Shown here: positions 10,317-20,028 of the stretch, piece after piece
How positions within the stretch are numbered: position 1 is the stretch's first letter
How the letters are laid out: each line of letters opens with the position of its first letter
Assembly: GCF_026127265.1 (NCBI RefSeq)
Contig: NZ_WWFG01000011.1
Span: 1 to 64,000 of the forward strand
Source: Nostoc sp. KVJ3
GTDB taxonomy: Bacteria; Cyanobacteriota; Cyanobacteriia; Cyanobacteriales; Nostocaceae
Reading direction: 5' to 3'
DNA: 64,000 nt
Position numbers and translations under genes: made by a program
The notes under the pieces: generated by a model
What the model saw: only the letters and a program-made list of their open reading frames with translations
Database searches by the model: none
What the model was told of the DNA's origin: nothing

Positions 10317-13300
10317 CTGTTGACCCTCAAAGTGGACTCATTCAATGGACTCCTACGAGCAATCAACTTGGTCAACAAGATATTACTGTCGCTGTTAATG
10401 ATGGTTTGGGTGGCATTGCTACTCAGAACTACACCATACAAGTTAGCGCTACCCTTTCTAACTTTGCCCCGATTATCAACTCTACACCTGTATACTTGGC
10501 AGCAGTTGGTAGTGCTTACCAATATCAAATGCAAGCCACCGACCCCGATGCTGGTGACACCTTGACTTACCAGCTAATTTCCGGGCCAACTGACATGACC
10601 ATTAATTCCACTACTGGTTTGTTAACCTGGTTGTCTCCCGTCTCTGGCAATTATAAAGTTGTCCTTGAAGCAGTCGATAATCATGGAGAGTCCGCAACAC
10701 AGGCTTTTACTCTGACTGCAAGAGAAAATCATGCACCTGTTATTAAATCTAATCCACTGCTAACAGCAACTCCTGGTAGTACTTACAGCTATGATGTAAT
10801 TGCTACAGATGCCGATGGCGATCGCTTATCTTACACCTTGGATCAGGCATCCCGTAATTTGGGGATGACGCTGGATACTCTCGGCAGACTGCGCTGGACA
10901 CCAACTACTAATAATGTGGGTAGTCATACAGTTGTCATTACAGTAAACGATGGCAATGGCGGAACTGGGCAGCAACAGTATAATCTGTCAGTGGCGGCTG
11001 ATATGGAAGCACCAAAAGTCAGACTTATTGCGAATTACGACTTAGTAAATCTAGGTGAATCGATAACTTTTCAAGCTAGGGCTACGGATAATATAAAGCT
11101 TGCTGGTTTGCAACTGCTGATTAATGGAACTGCGGTAGTGCTTGATGCAAACGGCATGGCAACCTTTACACCCACCACAGCCGGGACAATCATTGCCAAA
11201 GCGATCGCCACAGATGCGGCTGGTAATCCCGCAACCGCTACATTCAGCGTGGCTGTGATTGATACTAGTGATGTCAGCGCTCCCGATGTCAGCCTGAACT
11301 TGGGTGCGATCGTTGGTGGTACAGTTACCGCGCTTGTTGATATTAAAGGAACCGTCAGCGATGATAACCTGGATTATTACACCCTGCTGGTTGCGCCTAT
11401 TGGTAGTAGCGATTTCAGAGAGATTTTCCGAGGCACAAGCACTGTTAATAATGGTGTGCTGGGCAAGTTTGACCCCTCGCTGCTGGAAAATGATTCGTAC
11501 ACTTTGCGCCTGGAAGCTCATGATAAAGGCGGGAATGTCAGCTTTGTTGAAGACACGGTTAATGTGTCTGGTGAATTGAAACTGGGGAATTTTAGGCTGT
11601 CGTTTACGGATTTGTCGATTCCTGTAACAGGGATACCCATTACCCTAACTCGCACGTATGATTCTTTGACATCGGGTACTACTGATGATTTTGGCTACGG
11701 CTGGCGCATGGAATTCAGGGACACGGATCTGCGAACCTCTGTCGGCAAACCCAGTGGAGAAGTTGCGGAACTGGGTGGGCAAAATCCGTTTAAGGATGGC
11801 ACGAAAGTATACATTACGCTTCCTGGCGGGAAACGGGAAGGCTTCACTTTCAAGCCGACGATTGACCCGCTTTCCCAGTATTTGAGAGGCGCTGGTGGTG
11901 TTGATTCTGACCCCAACATTTATCACCCCTCCTTTGTGGCTGATGCTGGCGTGACCGATACGCTTACCGTTCAAAACACCCGCATTATTCATGGCGCTGG
12001 TACTAATCAGTACTACGGTCTAGCTGGCAGTGCTTATAACCCTGCGGATACTTACTATGGTGGTGTGTATGTTTTAACAACGAAAGAGGGAATCGTTTAT
12101 CAGATTGATGCTGCAACGGGGGATTTGTTGACTGTTACGGATACGAACGGTAATACATTAACCTATACCGATGCGGATATTACTAGTTCTACGGGGCAAA
12201 AGATTACCTTTGGGCGGGACGCGCAGGGCAGGATTGCGACGGTGACTGACCCTGCTGGTAAGCAAATTCATTATGATTACAACGCTCAAGGTGATTTGAT
12301 ATCGGTGACAGACCGCGAGGGTAATACTACGCAGATGGAGTATGACCAAGAGCGTCAGCACTATCTCGACAAAATCATCGACCCCCTGGGCAGGACTGGT
12401 ATAAAAGCAGAATACGACGAAGTGACTGGACGGCTCAAGGAAATAGTGGATGTTAATGGTCAGAAGGTGGAAATGTCCTATGACCCAAATAGCTCGAAAC
12501 AAGTTGTCAAAGACGCACGCGGCTACTCCACTACTTATGTTTACGACGAACGGGGAAATGTCCTGCAAGAAATTGATGCTAAGGGGGGAATTACCACACG
12601 TACTTATGACAATGACAATAACCTGTTGAGTGAAACTGATGCAGATGGGGTTGTAACTAAATACACTTATGATAACCGTAACAACGTTCTGACCATTGAA
12701 GACGGATCTGGCAAGGTTATTCGCACGACTTATAACAGCAGAGGTCAGGCTTTAACAATTACCTCTCCTACAGGACTAACCGTTTCTTCTGAATTTGATA
12801 GTCATGGTAACTTAACTCAGAGTACCGATGCTGATGGGTTGGTAACAACTTATAAATATAACGAGTTCGGACGTTTAATTCAGCAAGTTGCTCCAGACGG
12901 TCAAGTAATGCAGTATGGCTATGATGAATTTGGCAACCCCAATCACATGGTTGACAGCCACGGCAACATTGTTGATTCAGTTTACGATGCCAATGGTAGA
13001 GTCAAAGATGTAACGGCTAAAGTCCTTACAGAGCAGGGTGTACAAAATCTTACCACCAGCTACGTTTACGATAATAATGGTCGCACTACCCAAGTTACTG
13101 ACCAATACGGTAATGTTCGCAAAACTGAATACAATACTCTGGGACAAATTACCTTCACTGAAGATAGTCTGGGCAACCGCACTCAGTATTTCTATGACAA
13201 TAAAGGACAACTTACTGATGTAATTCTTCCTGACAATACCCCAGACAATCCCAAGATTATTACCAAATACACAGCTGCTGGTCGTATCAAAGAAGAGATT

Positions 13301-16300
13301 GATATCTTTGGTAAGAGTAGTAGGTATTGGTACGACGATTTGGGACGTTTGGAGCGCGAACAGGATGTCTTGGGTAATTACAGCACATATACTTACAATC
13401 GTGGCGGACAAATTGAAACTGTTACTGATGCCAAAGACCGTACTACTCGCTTTGTTTATGATGACAACGCTCGTGCCAAAGAAACGATTTTATTTGATGG
13501 TTCCAAGAATCAGGTAACTTACGACGAGTTAGGCCGTCTCAAAACAGAAACTAATCAGTTAGGACAAACTATTACCTACGAATATGACAAGTACGGGCAG
13601 GTTAAAGCAGTTATTAATGCCCTCAATGAACGCACTGAGTATGCCTACGATCAACGTGGCAAACTAATTCAGGTAACAGATGCCCTTCAACATTCTACCA
13701 AGCTGGAATACGACAAATACGGTCGGCAAGTTGCTACCATTGCTGACACTGGTGAACGCTCAGAAGTTGAGTATGACCGATACAGCCGAGTTATTAGCGA
13801 AACAGATGCCAATCAGCACAAAAAGCAATATTTCTACAATAATCTCAGTCAACTCACTACGCTTGAGTTAGCCGATCAAACCCTTACTAATTATACCTAC
13901 GACATTTACGGTCGATTGACTGCTGTTGAGGATGCTAACAAAAATGTTACTCAATACGAATACGATAAGTTCAACCGCCAAATTGCGACTGTTTTACCAA
14001 TGGGTCAGCGTTCGCAGACCGATTACAACAATTTGGGGCTAGTTGAAAGTTATAAAGACTTTAATAGCGATATTATCAACTATGCCTACGACCAATATGG
14101 GCGCTTGGATACCAAGTCTTTCTCTAACCGAAATGTGGCAGCCGTTTCATATACTTACGACTCAATTACCTCTCAGATTGCGACGGTAACAGATGGTAGA
14201 GGAGTTACCCGCTATGGCTACGATAACTATGATCGCTTGGCATCGATTACTAACCCTGACGGACAAACTATTGGCTACGGCTATGATCTGCTGGGTAACT
14301 TAACTAGCCAAACTACAAGTGTAGGTACTGTCAATTATACCTACGATTCACTTAATCGCTTGGATAAGGTTATTGTTGCTGGTAGAACGCTGACAGATTA
14401 TGACTATAACGCTGTAGGCAGTCTCATTCGCACAACTAACGCAAATGGTACGGTAGAAAATCGTCAGTACAATGAGCGAAATCAATTAAAGTACTTAGAT
14501 GATCGGGATTCAGCCGGAAATATCATCTCCAGCTACAGTTACACCTTAGATGCAGTAGGCAATCGGAGACAGGTTGTAGAAAATTCTGGGCGGGTGGTTA
14601 ATTATACTTATGATAATCTCGACCGACTCACTCAAGAAAAGATTACAGACTCGACAAATGGCGATCGCACTATTAACTACACCTTTGACCTAGTTGGCAA
14701 CCGTTTAAGCAGAACTGACTCTGCTGAGGGACTAACTACTTATGTTTACGACGGCAATAATCGCCTAACTTCTTCATCTCTTGTAAATAAAGTTACTCAG
14801 TTTACTTACGACAACAATGGCTCTATGAAGAGTTGCAGTGATGGAACACAAACTGTCACTTATGACTGGATTAACGATGGCGAAAATCGTTTGGTTGGCG
14901 TTACCACTACTAATACTAATGGCACTTCACACCAGCAATATATCTACGACGCATCGGGCGATCGCGTTGCTAGTATTGCTGATGGTGTTAGAACCAACTA
15001 TTTGGTAGACCCAATGCGCGGTGTTTCTCAGGTGTTACTAGAATATGACGCTAATGGTCAAATTACTACTGAGTATACTTACGGACTGGGTTTAATTAAG
15101 AGCGATCGCAGTGGCGATGAGAATTACTATCACACTGACGGCTTGGGTTCGACTCGCGTTTTGACAAATGCAACAGGGCAGGTTGTTGATAATTATACCT
15201 ACGATGCTTACGGTCGTTTACTGTCTAGTACCGGTACTTCTTCTAATTCCTATCAGTTTGCTGGAGAGCAACGGGATAGCGAGACTGGTTTAGATTATCT
15301 CAGAGCTAGGTACTATGACGCTGATTTAGGAAGGTTTATTTCCAAGGATAGCTTTGCTGGGTTTATGGATGACCCAATGAGCCAGCACAACTATCTCTAT
15401 GCTAATGCCAATCCAGTCAATTTCATTGACCCGACTGGACATGAGACGATGGGAGATATTGGCGCTGTTTTATCCATCATTGGTTCACTAGCCGCCGCAG
15501 TAGGTGTTGGTGCTGGTGCTGGTTATTTGACTGGATCTGCTTTGAATGGAGCCAGTGGTGAAGATTTGCTGAATCTGACTGACCAATGGGTGGCTGGGTT
15601 TGCTAATACTGTTAGCTTCGGTGCTTCTACTCAGATTCGCCGCAGTCTTTATGGAGAAATTGCAGAACAAAACCATTCTGGCTTCATGTGGAATATGGGG
15701 CAAGTGGCTGGAACTGGGGTTGCGATGATACTCGGTGCTGCCACGCCTGAGAAACTGACTTTTAACATGGGTCGTTCTAACTGGATTGCAACTACTTATG
15801 ATGCGATTGGTACTGGTGTTGGCGCTTGGCAGACTGGAACTCATTTCCGCGAAGGGCAATTGGAGTGGAGCGATGCTTTTAATTTACTGCCTTTAGTGCA
15901 AGTTGGTAGCAGAGGAGTTAAACAGTTCTTTGGTGTCAATCGTGCTATTAATAACGGCGATTTGCGCGATTTTGGACGAATGGGGGTTAGTGCTGAAAAT
16001 AACCCATTTGCTAGTAACATTATAAGCAACGCTCATTCAAGTGGAGCAAGTGGTAGTGAAATCCCCAATTCCTTATATCACTACACTAGTGAACAAGGTC
16101 TAAATGGTATTCTTAGCAGTGGAGAGTTACGCGCTTCTCTTCCCGAAGTTAAAGATGCTGTTCATGGTCCAGGACAATACCTGACCGATATTGCACCAGA
16201 AATGATTGTAGCAAAATCCGTAAAAAATATGACTCCAGAACAAACTAAAGCAGGTCAATTGTCTTTAGGACAATTGGCAAGTAAGCTGTTTGGACAACCC

Positions 16301-16450
16301 TGGGCAGGACGCAAACTCGATCACTACCTTGAAATTGATATTTCTGATTTGCCTATTGAAAATCCGCATCCAAATATTTATCGAAATCCAACTAGGGATA
16401 ATTTAGATATTAGCAATAGAGTAATTAGACATGGGAAAACAATGCCATGA
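10313..16450 (+). CDS. RHS/YD-repeat toxin, C-terminal part with HYD1 ART tip
   Basis: This continues the giant gene after a one-base frameshift at the CCC run 10303-10305. The He_PIG repeat interrupted at the end of the first frame resumes here as MTVDPQSGLIQW. Two more repeats and Ig-like domains follow, then the start of the RHS region (TRTYDSLTSGTTDDFGYGW, near 11650), dozens of YD repeats (about 12100-15100), the RHS core (LDYLRARYYD, GRFISKDS) and its boundary DPTGHE near 15430. Past the boundary is a glycine-rich hydrophobic pretoxin segment. The tip (about 16070-16450) carries LYHYTSEQGLNGIL and HGPGQYLTDI, the H-Y-D signature of HYD1-type ADP-ribosyltransferase toxins (Tox-ART-HYD1). 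The predicted role is contact-dependent poisoning of rival cells; the target is unknown. The stop overlaps the next gene as ATGA. Confidence 0.85.
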   Translation: MTVDPQSGLIQWTPTSNQLGQQDITVAVNDGLGGIATQNYTIQVSATLSNFAPIINSTPVYLAAVGSAYQYQMQATDPDAGDTLTYQLISGPTDMTINSTTGLLTWLSPVSGNYKVVLEAVDNHGESATQAFTLTARENHAPVIKSNPLLTATPGSTYSYDVIATDADGDRLSYTLDQASRNLGMTLDTLGRLRWTPTTNNVGSHTVVITVNDGNGGTGQQQYNLSVAADMEAPKVRLIANYDLVNLGESITFQARATDNIKLAGLQLLINGTAVVLDANGMATFTPTTAGTIIAKAIATDAAGNPATATFSVAVIDTSDVSAPDVSLNLGAIVGGTVTALVDIKGTVSDDNLDYYTLLVAPIGSSDFREIFRGTSTVNNGVLGKFDPSLLENDSYTLRLEAHDKGGNVSFVEDTVNVSGELKLGNFRLSFTDLSIPVTGIPITLTRTYDSLTSGTTDDFGYGWRMEFRDTDLRTSVGKPSGEVAELGGQNPFKDGTKVYITLPGGKREGFTFKPTIDPLSQYLRGAGGVDSDPNIYHPSFVADAGVTDTLTVQNTRIIHGAGTNQYYGLAGSAYNPADTYYGGVYVLTTKEGIVYQIDAATGDLLTVTDTNGNTLTYTDADITSSTGQKITFGRDAQGRIATVTDPAGKQIHYDYNAQGDLISVTDREGNTTQMEYDQERQHYLDKIIDPLGRTGIKAEYDEVTGRLKEIVDVNGQKVEMSYDPNSSKQVVKDARGYSTTYVYDERGNVLQEIDAKGGITTRTYDNDNNLLSETDADGVVTKYTYDNRNNVLTIEDGSGKVIRTTYNSRGQALTITSPTGLTVSSEFDSHGNLTQSTDADGLVTTYKYNEFGRLIQQVAPDGQVMQYGYDEFGNPNHMVDSHGNIVDSVYDANGRVKDVTAKVLTEQGVQNLTTSYVYDNNGRTTQVTDQYGNVRKTEYNTLGQITFTEDSLGNRTQYFYDNKGQLTDVILPDNTPDNPKIITKYTAAGRIKEEIDIFGKSSRYWYDDLGRLEREQDVLGNYSTYTYNRGGQIETVTDAKDRTTRFVYDDNARAKETILFDGSKNQVTYDELGRLKTETNQLGQTITYEYDKYGQVKAVINALNERTEYAYDQRGKLIQVTDALQHSTKLEYDKYGRQVATIADTGERSEVEYDRYSRVISETDANQHKKQYFYNNLSQLTTLELADQTLTNYTYDIYGRLTAVEDANKNVTQYEYDKFNRQIATVLPMGQRSQTDYNNLGLVESYKDFNSDIINYAYDQYGRLDTKSFSNRNVAAVSYTYDSITSQIATVTDGRGVTRYGYDNYDRLASITNPDGQTIGYGYDLLGNLTSQTTSVGTVNYTYDSLNRLDKVIVAGRTLTDYDYNAVGSLIRTTNANGTVENRQYNERNQLKYLDDRDSAGNIISSYSYTLDAVGNRRQVVENSGRVVNYTYDNLDRLTQEKITDSTNGDRTINYTFDLVGNRLSRTDSAEGLTTYVYDGNNRLTSSSLVNKVTQFTYDNNGSMKSCSDGTQTVTYDWINDGENRLVGVTTTNTNGTSHQQYIYDASGDRVASIADGVRTNYLVDPMRGVSQVLLEYDANGQITTEYTYGLGLIKSDRSGDENYYHTDGLGSTRVLTNATGQVVDNYTYDAYGRLLSSTGTSSNSYQFAGEQRDSETGLDYLRARYYDADLGRFISKDSFAGFMDDPMSQHNYLYANANPVNFIDPTGHETMGDIGAVLSIIGSLAAAVGVGAGAGYLTGSALNGASGEDLLNLTDQWVAGFANTVSFGASTQIRRSLYGEIAEQNHSGFMWNMGQVAGTGVAMILGAATPEKLTFNMGRSNWIATTYDAIGTGVGAWQTGTHFREGQLEWSDAFNLLPLVQVGSRGVKQFFGVNRAINNGDLRDFGRMGVSAENNPFASNIISNAHSSGASGSEIPNSLYHYTSEQGLNGILSSGELRASLPEVKDAVHGPGQYLTDIAPEMIVAKSVKNMTPEQTKAGQLSLGQLASKLFGQPWAGRKLDHYLEIDISDLPIENPHPNIYRNPTRDNLDISNRVIRHGKTMP

Positions 16451-16710
16451 AACGATATTTTAAACATGAAGGCGAATCAAACCTTGGACTAGGAATGGTT
16501 TACTTAGAATTTGATGATAATCGAGCATCTAGGCAAGTTGAAATTTATGGTGATAAATGGTTTATATCTAACGAAAGTTATCATCCAGAGACTGGAGGAT
16601 TATCTTTGTGTGATCAACCTTTGTCAGAGCTTGATTTGGGAGAAGAACATGAGATTTCAAAAAATGATTTTGACAATATTTGGAATCAAGCTCTTAAAAA
16701 TATACGCTAA
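16447..16710 (+). CDS. Putative immunity protein for the HYD1 toxin
   Basis: This small acidic protein of 87 aa starts on the ATGA that contains the toxin stop codon, the tight coupling typical of toxin-immunity pairs. The sequence has RQVEIYGDKWFIS in the first half and ends with an acidic helix (ISKNDFDNIWNQALKNI). The overall shape is reminiscent of the small DUF6881-like proteins often found in immunity positions, but I cannot confirm membership. The immunity assignment rests on position and size, not on a recognised fold. Base composition is more AT-rich than the toxin core, as is usual for exchangeable tip-immunity cassettes. Confidence 0.65.
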   Translation: MKRYFKHEGESNLGLGMVYLEFDDNRASRQVEIYGDKWFISNESYHPETGGLSLCDQPLSELDLGEEHEISKNDFDNIWNQALKNIR

Positions 16711-16744
16711 GTTTTATAGATTCAAGTGAAGTTGGGAGTTTTTT

Positions 16745-17251
16745 ATGGATGTACGATTGACTCAAGAACAAATAGAATATCATAATTATCTTTATAAACA
16801 AGGATGTAAATTCATACAAGAAGAGTTTTTATTAGGGGAAAACAAAAGTACAGAAAAAGATAATTTACAATCACAAGAAAAGCTTTTCAATGCCTTAAAT
16901 CTTTTTGAACAAGTATTAAAAATCAATCCTAATAATTGGTCAGCTATGTGGTGTATAGGCAAGATTTATCAGCGTGTAGAAATTTTAGACATTGCATTTA
17001 ACTGGTTTGAGAAAGCTTATTTATTTAAACCAGATAATGCTGATATTTCTCGTGAAGCTTGTATATGTGCAATTGGTCTTGCAAATAATAAAGCAGCTAT
17101 TTTTTATGGAGAAACTGCTTTAAAAATAAATCCAAATGATGTAGGATTGCTATCAAATTTGTCCTTAGCTTATTTAAAAGCAGGGAGAATTAACGATGCA
17201 AAAGATAAGGCACAAAAGGCATTAAATATTAATTCTAGAAATAGTATATAG
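16745..17251 (+). CDS. TPR-repeat protein between toxin cassettes
   Basis: The 168-aa protein has at least three tetratricopeptide-like repeats, visible as ALNLFEQVLKINPNNWSAMW, AFNWFEKAYLFKPDNADI and AIFYGETALKINPNDVGLL. It has no signal peptide or TM helix, so it is probably a cytosolic protein-binding scaffold. It is AT-rich and lies 34 bp after the putative immunity gene and just before the orphan RHS tip. It may be a second immunity protein, or the immunity gene left from a displaced cassette. It ends abruptly after the last helix (NSRNSI), so a 3' truncation is possible. Confidence 0.65.
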   Translation: MDVRLTQEQIEYHNYLYKQGCKFIQEEFLLGENKSTEKDNLQSQEKLFNALNLFEQVLKINPNNWSAMWCIGKIYQRVEILDIAFNWFEKAYLFKPDNADISREACICAIGLANNKAAIFYGETALKINPNDVGLLSNLSLAYLKAGRINDAKDKAQKALNINSRNSI

Positions 17252-17370
17252 GTAGGGCTAAAATTTAATCACTTAGCCCAGTAGTTTTTCCCCTGCTTGG
17301 CGGCGCGTTTATGCCAATATTCTCGGAGTGAGGTGTCATCAGGGCTGGAATTCCCTATATCTACGACGCA

Positions 17371-18738
17371 TTGGGCGATCGCAGTGGCGATGAGAATTAC
17401 TATCACACTGACGGCTTGGGTTCGACTCGCGTACTCACAAATTCGCTGGGGCAGGTTGTTGATAATTATACCTACGATGCTTACGGTCGTTTGCTGTCTA
17501 GTACGGGAACTTCCTCTAATTCCTATCAGTTTGCTGGAGAGCAACGCGATAGTCAGACTGGTTTAGATTATCTCAGAGCTAGGTACTATGACGCTGATTT
17601 AGGAAGGTTTATTTCCAAGGATAGTTTTGCTGGGTTTATGGATGACCCCATGAGCCAGCACAACTATCTCTATGCTAATGCCAATCCGGTCAATTTCATT
17701 GACCCGACTGGACATGACACGATGGGAGATTTGAGCGCTGTTTTCTCAATTATTGGTACATTAGCTGCCTCAACTGGTGTCGGTGCTGGTGCTGGTTATT
17801 TGACTGGATCTGCTTTGAATGGAGCCAGTGGTGAAGATTTGCTGAATCTGACTGACCAATGGGTGGCTGGGTTTGCTAATACTGTCAGCTTCGGTGCTTC
17901 TACAAAGGTTAGAAGCTGGCTTTATGGAGAAGTTGCAGAACAAAATCATTCTGGCTTCATGTGGAATATGGGGCAAGTGGCTGGAACTGGGGTTGCGATG
18001 ATACTCGGTGCTGCCACGCCTGAGAATCTGACTTTTAGCATGGGGCGTGACGAATGGTTAGCAACTACTTATGATGCGATTGGTACTGGTGTTGGTGCTT
18101 GGCAGACTGGAACTCATATCCGTGAAGGACGATTAGAGTGGAGTGATGCTTTCAATTTACTGCCTTTTGCTCCATTTGCTTTCAAGGGAACCAAGCAGTT
18201 CTTTGGCGCGGCGATGGATGCTAATGAAACTTTGCGTAGTTGGGGCAAGATGCAAGTTATTTCTTACTTGCAGAACCGTTATCGCAGTTATAAAGCAGGA
18301 TGGACAAGTGAAACAGGTGCAATAAATTTATCAATTTTTCGAGGTACAGATCGATCTCGTGAAAATGATATCTTTAAAGAAAGCGGGTATATTTTAAGTG
18401 ATGCTGCCCAGACACGGTATATGGAAAATGGTGGGAATATTCAAGATGCAATAGAACACGCAAAATCTGTACACCAAGAATGGCTAAAAATATGGGGTAA
18501 TGAAAATGATTTTGCTCAAGTTCATGGATTATATGGGGCTGAGTTACCTAGAGATTTTAAACTTGAGAAAACTCTTATTTCAGTCACCTCTGACCTGAAT
18601 GTAGTAGATACATTCGGTTCAAAGATTTTCCAAGGAAGTGTGCCAAAATCTATACTTATCCCTCAAACTCTTCCCGATGCTGGAGAAAGCGAATACTTAA
18701 TTCGGTATGGAACAAATGCGTTAAAAAGGATGAGATGA
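17371..18738 (+). CDS. Orphan RHS tip cassette with ART-like toxin
   Basis: A headless copy of the RHS core end (GDENYYHTDGLGSTRVL through DPTGHD) plus pretoxin region, nearly identical to 15106-15930 of the main gene, is fused to a different toxin domain. No ATG precedes the RHS homology: the frame is open from 17332, and only a TTG at 17371 is available. After the shared KQFFG (about 18205) the new tip reads IFRGTDRS, then LISVTSD, then ESEYLIRYG, an order that resembles the R-S-E class of ADP-ribosyltransferases (Arg, Ser-x-Ser-like, E-x-E). Orphan tips of this kind are typical silent cassettes that can replace the main tip by recombination. Expression from its own start is doubtful. Confidence 0.75.
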   Translation: MGDRSGDENYYHTDGLGSTRVLTNSLGQVVDNYTYDAYGRLLSSTGTSSNSYQFAGEQRDSQTGLDYLRARYYDADLGRFISKDSFAGFMDDPMSQHNYLYANANPVNFIDPTGHDTMGDLSAVFSIIGTLAASTGVGAGAGYLTGSALNGASGEDLLNLTDQWVAGFANTVSFGASTKVRSWLYGEVAEQNHSGFMWNMGQVAGTGVAMILGAATPENLTFSMGRDEWLATTYDAIGTGVGAWQTGTHIREGRLEWSDAFNLLPFAPFAFKGTKQFFGAAMDANETLRSWGKMQVISYLQNRYRSYKAGWTSETGAINLSIFRGTDRSRENDIFKESGYILSDAAQTRYMENGGNIQDAIEHAKSVHQEWLKIWGNENDFAQVHGLYGAELPRDFKLEKTLISVTSDLNVVDTFGSKIFQGSVPKSILIPQTLPDAGESEYLIRYGTNALKRMR

Positions 18739-18806
18739 ACGTACAATATTTTAGCGATTACCTGAATAAGTAGACCCCAAAGTTTTCCCCAAAGAGCGTT
18801 GTTATT

Positions 18807-19325
18807 ATGTCCTTCTTCTCTAACACGATCTATCGCATGGTTGATGGTGTAACCATTCCTGGCATATTTCTACAAGCCTTTATCAAGAATGGAAACAACT
18901 ATTTTGTCACCGAAATAAAGGTCTACAAAGACGGCAGAATTGATTGCTGGGAGATGGTTGACTTTGATGGTTTTAAAGAAAAGGTGAGTAAGGGTTGGGT
19001 TATAACTCATCTGCCTGAAGGAGCAAGAGTCTCAATGATGGTGTCTGGTCTTAACTTCACCGCCCATCAAGTGAAGTCGAGAGTTGAGGAGCAGGAGTTT
19101 GTTAAAGAAGTTGAGGATGAAATTCGACGACTCAATGGGCAGCTAACGACAGGAGAGATTTGCCGACAGGCATTAACACAATACAAGCATGAGCCAAACG
19201 AGGCAAATAAGGAGTATTTGCGCCAAGCTTATGATGCTGTTCCTAAACACCGTCGCATCTATTTAGGTGATATGGACGACAAAGATTCGGAATATCGCTC
19301 AATTCTGAACAGATGGAGCGATTAG
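18807..19325 (+). CDS. Putative immunity protein for the orphan ART tip
   Basis: The 172-aa soluble protein starts at an ATG 68 bp after the orphan toxin. It has a beta-rich first half (IPGIFLQAFIKNGNNYFVTE, VYKDGRIDCWEMVDFDGF) and an alpha-helical acidic second half. Similar proteins (DUF7638-like, by memory) are common in cyanobacteria, often near toxin cassettes, but I cannot verify the family. Immunity is proposed from its position directly after a toxin tip. It could instead be an unrelated conserved gene. Confidence 0.6.
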   Translation: MSFFSNTIYRMVDGVTIPGIFLQAFIKNGNNYFVTEIKVYKDGRIDCWEMVDFDGFKEKVSKGWVITHLPEGARVSMMVSGLNFTAHQVKSRVEEQEFVKEVEDEIRRLNGQLTTGEICRQALTQYKHEPNEANKEYLRQAYDAVPKHRRIYLGDMDDKDSEYRSILNRWSD

Positions 19326-19458
19326 GAGAAACCAATATTCATTGAAGAAGGCATAAGGCAGAGGGCAGAAGGAACACCTCAGTTGGGGATTTAGAGTATC
19401 TCTATTAACAATTAAACTATAAAGAAAGTGAAAATAACAGTTTGAGAGGTGAATTAAG

Positions 19459-19614
19459 TGTGTGGTTCTGGGAAAAAGACTCAGTTGAATACGAGATATT
19501 GTGTTTTATTATAATGGCACAGAATTCATCAAATTCACCAACGGCAAAGAAATAACAGTAGAGACAGCATGGCGTTGGGACTGGGAACGAGTACTGGAAT
19601 ATGCTAGCAGTTGA
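19459..19614 (+). pseudogene. Short frameshifted coding remnant
   Basis: Two protein-like stretches in adjacent frames, VWFWEKDSVEYEI (from about 19459) and FYYNGTEFIKFTNGKE followed by WRWDWERVLEYASS and a stop at 19612, read as one small protein after a one-base shift near 19500. The family is not recognised. It probably represents the end of another degraded immunity-type or accessory gene. The rest of 19326-19652 shows no coding signal. Confidence 0.35.
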
Positions 19615-19652
19615 TTAGCGATCGCATGAAACCGCAACATGAATAGTAATCG

Positions 19653-19826
19653 CTACCCATTGCAATCAATCAGCACTCCATCCACAATTGCAATACCCCA
19701 CTGCGGATACTTCACCAGCAATTTCTTGATCCCTATCACCAGCGCAGGGTCATCATGACAGCATTGTTGGAGGAAGTCAAAACCAGGATTTTCCCCAACC
19801 AGAGAAGCCATCTTCAGTTTCTCCAT
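19653..19826 (-). CDS. Small hypothetical protein, possibly a gene end
   Basis: A 57-codon minus-strand ORF (MEKLKMASLVGENPGFDFLQ at its start, IVDGVLIDCNG at its end). The composition looks protein-like, but the frame extends upstream into dispersed-repeat sequence (19850-19970 has the cyanobacterial GAGACGCTCCGCGAACG type). It may therefore be the C-terminal relic of a longer gene whose 5' part was replaced by repeats. Function unknown. Confidence 0.3.
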   Translation of the reverse strand: MEKLKMASLVGENPGFDFLQQCCHDDPALVIGIKKLLVKYPQWGIAIVDGVLIDCNG

Positions 19827-20028
19827 TCGCAATAGTCTAGCTTTGGATCTAATGGCGATGCCAACTCTTAGAGACGCTCCGCGAACGGGGGTAAACAACG
19901 CCTCATACCAATTCACAATTCGCAATGGGCAACTCTTGGAGACGCTAAAAGCGAACGCCCCGCTAGGCTAACGCAATTCGCAATTAAAAAACTTAGATGC
20001 AGCAAAGCTTTCACGCCTTACATCTGGA

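Noticed and set aside
11051..11521. 156-codon minus-strand ORF and other antisense ORFs across 2.5-16.4 kb
   Set aside because: They are shadows of the repetitive YD/He_PIG coding frame on the plus strand.
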